From Volvariella volvacea V23 (Eukaryota > Basidiomycota > Agaricomycetes > Agaricales > Pluteaceae), in assembly GCA_000349905.1 (NCBI GenBank), contig KB722742.1, positions 674,354 to 738,353 of the forward strand: a stretch of 64,000 bases of DNA. The letters are read 5' to 3'. The notes beneath the pieces are model-generated. The model was not told the DNA's origin. It ran no database searches and saw nothing but the letters and a program-made list of their open reading frames with translations. A program made the position numbers and the translations under genes. Positions within the stretch are counted from its first letter, which is position 1. Each line of letters starts with the position of its first letter. This document shows, in pieces, positions 57,922 to 64,000 of the stretch.

Positions 57922-60321
57922 TTACCGCCCAACAGCCGCACTAAAGCTTCTGCCCAGCATGCTCCTCCCAATACCATCATACGCAATCGAAATAACCTTC
58001 TCTTTGCCGCTACCCAGAGCCCATTCGGTGCCTCCTCGCCCTTCCCACATCACCCCTTTAGCCCACACGACATTCTGCAGTGCCCTGAGGCGAAGGTGGA
58101 CAGGATTTGAGACAGCACGCATTCTCCATGTGACAGCGGGCTCGGGAACATACACAGACGGGATGCTCGGCATTGATTGGGAACGAGAATGGCAGCCATA
58201 TGTCCACGACAGCGTGCCAGGTGAGTCTGCCATGCCATCATCAGATGCAGCCATAAGCTCGGCTTGCTGCTTGATGAGACGAACGGGCGACCTTGTCACA
58301 GGCGGATGCGGCTTGAAGACAATTGGATAGGGCAGGGGGTTGGGAAGTTTAGTACGGGGTGTGGTAGGAGGGGGACGAGAGCGAGGTCGTAGGGGTATAT
58401 GAGTGAGGGGGTCACCATGATCAAGTTCATCACTCTTGGAATATGGGGTATCGGAAGAGAGGAAAATTGTGACATCTGTCGGGTGCACGCGGCACCCTGC
58501 AGGTCGTAGTCTCGATGGAGATCTTCTCTTAATCCGTGTGGTGGGGAGAATATAAACACCCCCACCAACACCACTTCGACTTACACCAACACCCATGTAA
58601 ACATCCCGATCCTCGTACATATCTGCTGAAGTGGCTACGGCAAACAGGGCAGCTGCCATGTATGCATTCTGAAAGCTCCGTGCCAGTCCCATAATCTGCG
58701 ATACACGCTTTACGACAATTGCCGCAGCAGAGCGTGTTTTACATCCACGAGAGGTAGGTTGTCCAGAGGCTTTGGCACTCCCGCAATCATCCGAAAAGAG
58801 TGGGTGTTCAGACAGTTGACAGGAAACGCGTTCCACTCGAGGGCGACGACGGCAGCGTGGCCTGCTTTTTGGGAGAGCTGCCGGGGGCGACGAGCTGAGC
58901 CATTTCCGCAGAGATAGTGAGGATGACGAGGGAGTGGTAATATTGGTTGATATCGACCTGAACGAAAACCACGAACTCGCACGTGATGAAGATGGAGAAA
59001 TGGAGGCCGATGCTGATTTGGGAAATGCCGCAGAGGGAGAAGCACAGGAGGAAGGTGTAATCCTAATAAGTGGAGGTTGGCTGCTCTTGCGGGCTTGCTC
59101 CAACGACGACAAGGCGAGCGCATTTTGCGTATCGCCGGCTGGAGCAATGACACAATTCGGCAAATCACCCTCCCACTCGGTGTCTTGGAGCAAAGAGGCC
59201 CAAAGCTCGAATTGCCTCTCGGTCCGCTCTGGGAAGGGATCAGGAACAGGAGGAAAGAGTGGGCCGCGCATACTGGCAAGAACGTCGTGGAAGGGCACGG
59301 ATCGCGACCCATCGAAGGATGGAGAGGCAGGACGAGACGATGAGGCAGATATCATGGCGGGTGGGCTGGTGCATGGAGGAGACTGGGAGGCGTACAGATA
59401 AAGCAGGTGGTTGGGAGGTGATGTCATGTGAGCGGTATGGGGGGTATAAGAGGATGGGCAAGATGTCGAGCCAAGCCCAAGCGCAACCCCGTCTCGTCGC
59501 TGCTTTTGCCTCATCCTCTCCTGCGCCCCGTCTTTCTGCTCCTTCTCCGCTCTTCTCTTCGCCGCCTGCTTCTGCTTCTGCCTTCTCCGCACACCGTCTC
59601 GGTAGCATTTCTTGGCGTCCTCCCATATTCGCCCTTGGGCCCTCCACTGGGCCCTTCTCGCTTCCTCTTCTCTCAATTTGCGTGCTGACTCCTGCAACAC
59701 AGCAATCCTTCTCTCCGCATCGGGGTCCTCCAATTGACCGAAGGGGAGAAACAGAAAATCAAAGTCCTCGTCCCGCACCGCATCAATTCGAGGGTCATCG
59801 TCAGAGGTAACTTCCACCCCCTTCAACCTAAGCAATAGCTTCTTCGCGAGGTGGATATTTTCCATCGCGTACGCCTCGTGTACCTGGTCTTCCAATGTCT
59901 GCGCTGGTGGCAACGACTCGCAAGACCCGGAGTGTGCTGGATAGGGTGTTGGCGGGAGCTCAGAACCACATGCAAACGAAAGCGGTGACGTGGATGAAGA
60001 TGGTTGTGGTGACAATGCTCGGGATGTGGATGCGGATGGTGCTGGAGACTCTTGAAATGATGCTGTCTCCGGACTTGTGTCGTCGGTAGATGGTGGCACA
60101 AGGCGTTGCTCTTCTAGGAGAAACGTCGAGTGCTGTAATGTAGTCGACTGTGCTGTGCTTGAACATCGAAGGAACAGGCATCTCGTGATGACCGTGCGCC
60201 GCTCCTCGCTGGCTTGCCGTGCTAATGCAACATTTGACACCTGTCTCGACCTCCCTCTCCCTGGTGCGGCCTTAACTGACGACATATTCGCCTCGGGTAT
60301 TGTTGGTGCCACCTTGGACAT
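57922..60321 (-). CDS. 799-aa protein of unknown function, single exon
   Basis: The frame from the ATG at 60321 is open for 799 codons, far beyond chance. It is Ser/Pro-rich at both ends. An ordered part near residues 140-270 has AYAMENIHLAKKLLLRLKG, then an acidic block (SDDDPRIDAVRDEDFDFLFLPFG), then a long charged coiled coil (RRIAVLQESARKLREEEARRAQWRAQGRIWEDAKK). A second ordered part near 360-400 has VPFHDVLASMRGPLFPP and QFELWASLLQDTEWEGDLP. Near 560 a weakly hydrophobic piece (SFQNAYMAAALFAVATSA) occurs. The C-terminal block (LRALQNVVWAKGVMWEGRG...ISIAYDGIGRSMLGRSF) is well formed. No catalytic motif. It looks like a scaffold of the kind common in Agaricomycetes; I cannot name it. Confidence 0.75.
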   Translation of the reverse strand: MSKVAPTIPEANMSSVKAAPGRGRSRQVSNVALARQASEERRTVITRCLFLRCSSTAQSTTLQHSTFLLEEQRLVPPSTDDTSPETASFQESPAPSASTSRALSPQPSSSTSPLSFACGSELPPTPYPAHSGSCESLPPAQTLEDQVHEAYAMENIHLAKKLLLRLKGVEVTSDDDPRIDAVRDEDFDFLFLPFGQLEDPDAERRIAVLQESARKLREEEARRAQWRAQGRIWEDAKKCYRDGVRRRQKQKQAAKRRAEKEQKDGAQERMRQKQRRDGVALGLGSTSCPSSYTPHTAHMTSPPNHLLYLYASQSPPCTSPPAMISASSSRPASPSFDGSRSVPFHDVLASMRGPLFPPVPDPFPERTERQFELWASLLQDTEWEGDLPNCVIAPAGDTQNALALSSLEQARKSSQPPLIRITPSSCASPSAAFPKSASASISPSSSRASSWFSFRSISTNITTPSSSSLSLRKWLSSSPPAALPKSRPRCRRRPRVERVSCQLSEHPLFSDDCGSAKASGQPTSRGCKTRSAAAIVVKRVSQIMGLARSFQNAYMAAALFAVATSADMYEDRDVYMGVGVSRSGVGGGVYILPTTRIKRRSPSRLRPAGCRVHPTDVTIFLSSDTPYSKSDELDHGDPLTHIPLRPRSRPPPTTPRTKLPNPLPYPIVFKPHPPVTRSPVRLIKQQAELMAASDDGMADSPGTLSWTYGCHSRSQSMPSIPSVYVPEPAVTWRMRAVSNPVHLRLRALQNVVWAKGVMWEGRGGTEWALGSGKEKVISIAYDGIGRSMLGRSFSAAVGR

Positions 60322-62383
60322 GACAAAAGGCTGACCGGGAGGGAGGAACAGGCTATATCAGTTATGAGGTGTAATGGATGGATGAAGACAGGACAAGAGG
60401 GAACAGCGCAGAAACAGCAGCGCAAGTAGGGTGGATAAAGTGAATGTAATAAGCGGAGGCCCCATAATAAATCAACATCATGCCTCGAGGCAGGTCTCCG
60501 TGACACACACAGCTTGATTTAGCACCGTCGTCCTTGCATTGTCCAATCGCCCACTATTTCATCGTTACCGTCCGTCTACGCATCGATGGCCTTGGAATCA
60601 TTTCCTTCGTTCCTAGGTTTAGCGTTGATCTCACGTATTGCGGCGCAGACGATGTGCCCCCTAGCCCTTCAACGCTCAACCCTCCGACCAGCCAAGCAAT
60701 TTGTCAAATTTGACATTCGACCTCGGACTTGTGTGCCAACGTCTCCACCTGAATCCCATTTCTTATGGATAGTGTCCACATTGACCAACCCACATCCACG
60801 GAGCGGCATCGTAGGTATACCCCCCAAAAGGCAGCCAAACGATGTGGAACCCGGAGTTAACCATTCCCGGTTTGTCACCGGATGTGCATTTTGAGTTCTT
60901 GTGCTTTGGTTAAGTCTTATCAGCCAATCGCCCATGTACTGTCCGTCACGAGTTCCACTATCTTCCTCCTGCCTGCGCCTGCCTACGCCAGTGTTTTCTT
61001 TTTCGAATTTGTGTCTGATTCGCCAAGTACAACACACCCACTCTGCCACTAGCTCTCATTAGCCTGACGATGTCGTCGGAGCGCTGGGGCATATGTTGAG
61101 GCGTGCCTTGCTGCGATGATGCATCTTGTGCGCGCTGACATCATGCATGCCACAGCAACGAATCACCTGAGTCTTGGGACTCCCCGGATGGCGTCTCTGC
61201 AGGCATACAGGCAATTAGTAGGAGTGACGGCATCCACACACCAGAGCTCACCGTCACGGGCCCGCTGTGCCACTAACTGCGTGTCCCAGGATTAGATCAG
61301 GTGCTGGCTCCAGTCTCCACTTGACTTCTGGCCCAGGAGAGTCAGGAGTCACTATCAGGACCACATGATCTTGAGCCTGATAGAGTCGAAATCTACGGAA
61401 CCTGTCCTCGAGTGGGCCTCCATCAAGATTTGGCACAACCCTCGGCCATAAAGCCGTTCTCTCACTCGTTTAAACTCCTGTGGGAGCGATTTCGTTATGG
61501 CCGGGAGAGGTCTGATCCTGGCTTGAGAAGCTTTGGGCAAATCTGAAGCAGTTTTATCACAGCAGTGCGAAGAAATCCGATGTTTACGGTTCAACCGTCC
61601 TAGCCTTCTCAGATGAGGTGCTGGGAATTGCTAGGAATAATTCAGTCCTGATTTATTCAGCCCAACGAGATAGGAAGGCTGCCATTCTAATACGTCCCTC
61701 GATTCATTTAAGCCGAGAAGGGTTATCGTCCTTCCCGGAAAGGCTGTAAAAGGAGTGCGAGTGCTTGCTCAGCTGTTGCTACGACCAATCAGAAGAAGGC
61801 CTGCGTAGCCCCGAATGCATGTGGAATGGCACGATGTTATCTATTAGTAACAGACCTCTTAGGACGTAGGAATTTTTCTGGGTCAGGTTACGCAATTATT
61901 TTCTTTTTCTTTTTCTGCTTCTAATTTTGTTTCCTGAGCCTTTCCTCACAACCTCGAGAAAAGGCGCCGGGTATAGCCCGTCGGAGGCCGTGGACAGACG
62001 ACAGCCCATTCCCAAGGGCGAATGGTCCAAAAAGTTTAAAGCTAGTGTCGTCCCGATACCCAAGCTTCGTGGCAACTAATCTGATCACTAGTTACATCGT
62101 CATTGCGACGCTGGCGCTCTCGGAGTACGTTGCAAGAGAAAAATATGAGTGTGTATTCCACAATGCATTGCGAATAATGTTAAGGACTGCAGGGAGAAGA
62201 GGTAGCAATGGCGACAAAGCGCGAAGAGAGCACCATTACGAGTAAGTACTTAGATTGAACATATCGAAGGCGAGCAAAGCAGTACAAAGTGATACATGGA
62301 AAGAAAACATACAGCATATGACAGATGAGCGAATGACGTGTTAATGAAGTCCTGGATGCGTTTTATGAACCTGGAGGATGGAC
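60322..62383. other. 2-kb region without a recognisable gene
   Basis: The left part is the promoter of the 799-aa gene. The rest has only short frames. A minus-strand piece at about 61355-61594 (FKRVRERLYGRGLCQILMEA) looks coding-like but could not be extended. No terminal repeats, tRNA or rRNA were seen. Confidence 0.35.
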
Positions 62384-64000
62384 TCATCCCATGGAGTAAG
62401 GCGGCGAGAGCTGCATCAGGATGCATGCTTCGGTAAGCTGATCACGGAGACTAGCTGCTTGTTCTCTCCAATCTGAACGTCATAGTGTCAATGAGTTCAC
62501 ACTTCCGAAAGAAAAGAAGAGACTCACAGTTGGAAGGCCACATTGCAATCAGTTGGTTGGCTATGAACAATAGGTCTTTGGCTAATTCCAAAGCCCCAAC
62601 GTGCTGGTGATTGAGACGCTTCCAGATAATGAGACAACTTGGTAGACTATCAGCGAATAGATGTCAGGTGAGAGTAGCTACACTTACAGTGCAAGTTGAG
62701 TTATGAACCAAGATGTGTAGAAGGGGCGTTGGAAGAATTGATTCTCACTACCAGTATGGTTGATGGTAGCCTTGATGCCTTCAATCACTCGACTTTGATA
62801 TCTCACTATGATGTTATCCTCAGCACTGCTCGTTAAAGTCAATAAGGCGCCTTACCCCATTCGGTGGCGGACTCGGGGGTGAAGAATGGTCCACCCAGAT
62901 TCGTTTGACCTCTGCCCAGGCCATGTAAGCTACGGATTAAGGGTAAGGCGTGCAGAACCTACACGTTTGGAGATGACACAAACCTACGGTACAGTTGCGC
63001 GACTGTTAATCGCGTACTGTGGCGAGTAAGTACGCGAAGGCGAAGGCGAGGGCGATCACTCACTTGTGCAGGTATTCACTAGTGACATTAATTATAGTAC
63101 CGTGGCATTGGTGATGGAGTTGTAATGCATCTTGAATCGCCGTGGCCTCTGACATGATGGCGACGGCGTGTTCGGCCTTGTCCTCCTTGCTATAAGACTG
63201 CTGCTGAACACGAGTGGCAAAATTCCAAAGAAGCATGCTTCGACAATAAAGTGCCCATATTGACTTCTTGGGAGATATCGATGTGTTGTTGCGATAGTTG
63301 GGAGAAAGGCGGTCGAGATATTCACCCGGGAATAGTAGCTTGTACTGCCATGAGGTTAGAAACTGACAATTTATGAATAGAATATAAATGACATACTCTA
63401 CCCGGATCACATAATTGGAGGGGTGGCAATTGGGTGTTGAATACGACGCATTGGGCAAAATGACTGGAAATCAGACTCAAAGCCACCCAGCATAACCGGC
63501 GACATTCCTCGTCTCGGATAGATTTAGCATCCCAAGAAGAGTCCCACGGAAGGGGATAAGACCAAGTCGCACCCACGCCATCGGAGCCAGAGCTATCAAT
63601 GGGGATGCACGAGCATCTGTTGGCCTGTGGGTAATCATTGATCTCGAGACTGGGAACGCCATTTATCGGAAACCTTGCTACATCAGGATCATTGGCATCG
63701 ATCAAGGTGAGGCCCATTGCGGTAATGATGTTGTCAAGCAAGACCATTTTGGCTTGGACGCGTGCAGGCTGATATTCCGAATGAGCAGAAAATTCATAGA
63801 GGACAAGGAGCTGATGGAAGTGACGTCTAGCGTGTCAGCGATGGCATAACCCAGCGGCGATATTACTTACCAGAGCGGCCTCGGCCAATGTTATATCATG
63901 ATTGCTCCTGGACGCAGCCCAGGCTACTTCCAGTTGCTCTTGGGCTTGCTTGAAGAAGAATGATGCACTATTACGCTTTGCGTCAGCGTAAGCAATCCGG
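62384..64000 (-). CDS. Fungal-specific transcription factor domain protein (3' part, runs off the right edge)
   Basis: The C-terminal and middle-homology region of a Zn2Cys6-type regulator. Exons in reverse order: 63871-64000 (partial), 63397-63810, 63064-63344, 62856-62929, 62688-62805, 62528-62646 and 62384-62472. The reading begins SFFFKQAQEQLEVAWAAS and ITLAEAALLLVLYEFSAHS, where the family has its first helices. WVALSLISSHFAQCVVFNTQLPPLQLCDPGRYKLLFPGEYL is the conserved block after SIRDEECRRLCWV. LHGLGRGQTNLGGPFFTPESATEW, QLALPSCLIIWKRL and LRDQLTEACILMQLSPPYSMG end the protein. The DNA-binding zinc cluster would lie beyond 64000. The join 62929-63064 (134-nt intron) is less certain because a 21-nt extra exon at 62963-62983 is possible. 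Confidence 0.75.

Noticed and set aside
58934..59810. Overlapping plus-strand frames of 155 and 183 codons
   Set aside because: Antisense to the 799-codon frame on the minus strand; Ser/Pro/Arg bias explains them.
62963..62983. Extra 21-nt exon in the transcription factor gene
   Set aside because: It would leave a 33-nt intron on one side. A single 134-nt intron keeps the same phase and is simpler.

Overview
The window is nuclear DNA of a filamentous basidiomycete, most likely an Agaricomycete. Genes are split by many short GT-AG introns (mostly 45-65 nt), packed on both strands with a few hundred bases between them. Nearly all recognisable proteins are fungal housekeeping or regulatory families. 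There is no operon, CRISPR array, phage, intact transposon or convincing RNA gene. One run of exactly 100 N (34028-34127) is an assembly gap. Exon joins below were read by eye from splice sites, reading phase and family resemblance. Most complete models sum to a multiple of three.

Layout. 1-6.5 kb: the 5' part of SLY1 (minus), a tiny MGC-type lipidated protein, and a 10-exon CSC1/OSCA-type channel. 7-12.8 kb: a 69-aa protein with a TATA box, a 22-exon acid sphingomyelinase-like enzyme and an F-box protein. 12.8-17.3 kb (minus): a Fhit-type HIT hydrolase, a wrecked and a damaged PhzF-like copy, and UDP-glucose 4-epimerase. 17.5-25.6 kb: THO subunit 1, a small acidic protein diverging from it, and a large Ubp2/USP25-28-like deubiquitinase. 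26-33 kb: a mitochondrial quinone oxidoreductase-like protein, a tyrosine phosphatase, a frameshifted small gene, a fucosyltransferase-like type II membrane protein and a small secreted protein. 34-42.5 kb: a cation diffusion facilitator beside the gap, a PUB-domain protein, a one-pass membrane protein and a GCKIII/Ste20-type kinase. 42.8-52.5 kb: AP-3 delta, RNase H1, an unrecognised gene remnant, a 65-aa protein and an ING-PHD protein. 52.9-64 kb: a Baeyer-Villiger monooxygenase pseudogene, a SIKE/FGFR1OP2-like coiled-coil protein, a 799-aa orphan and the 3' part of a fungal transcription factor.

How they fit together. The genes do not form a pathway cluster. Themes recur: vesicle traffic (SLY1, AP-3 delta), ubiquitin (F-box, deubiquitinase, PUB protein), nucleic-acid and chromatin work (THO1, RNase H1, ING) and two likely partners of the STRIPAK signalling complex (GCKIII kinase and SIKE-like protein). 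The accessory genes (PhzF copies, monooxygenase, remnant near 49 kb, small gene near 29.5 kb) are the ones that are broken.

No new defence or mobile system was found. The unusual material is in gene structure: coding microexons of 7, 7, 7, 9 and 10 nt, an initiator exon holding only ATG, two GC-AG introns, stop-free introns inside domains, and a tandem duplication that has already decayed.
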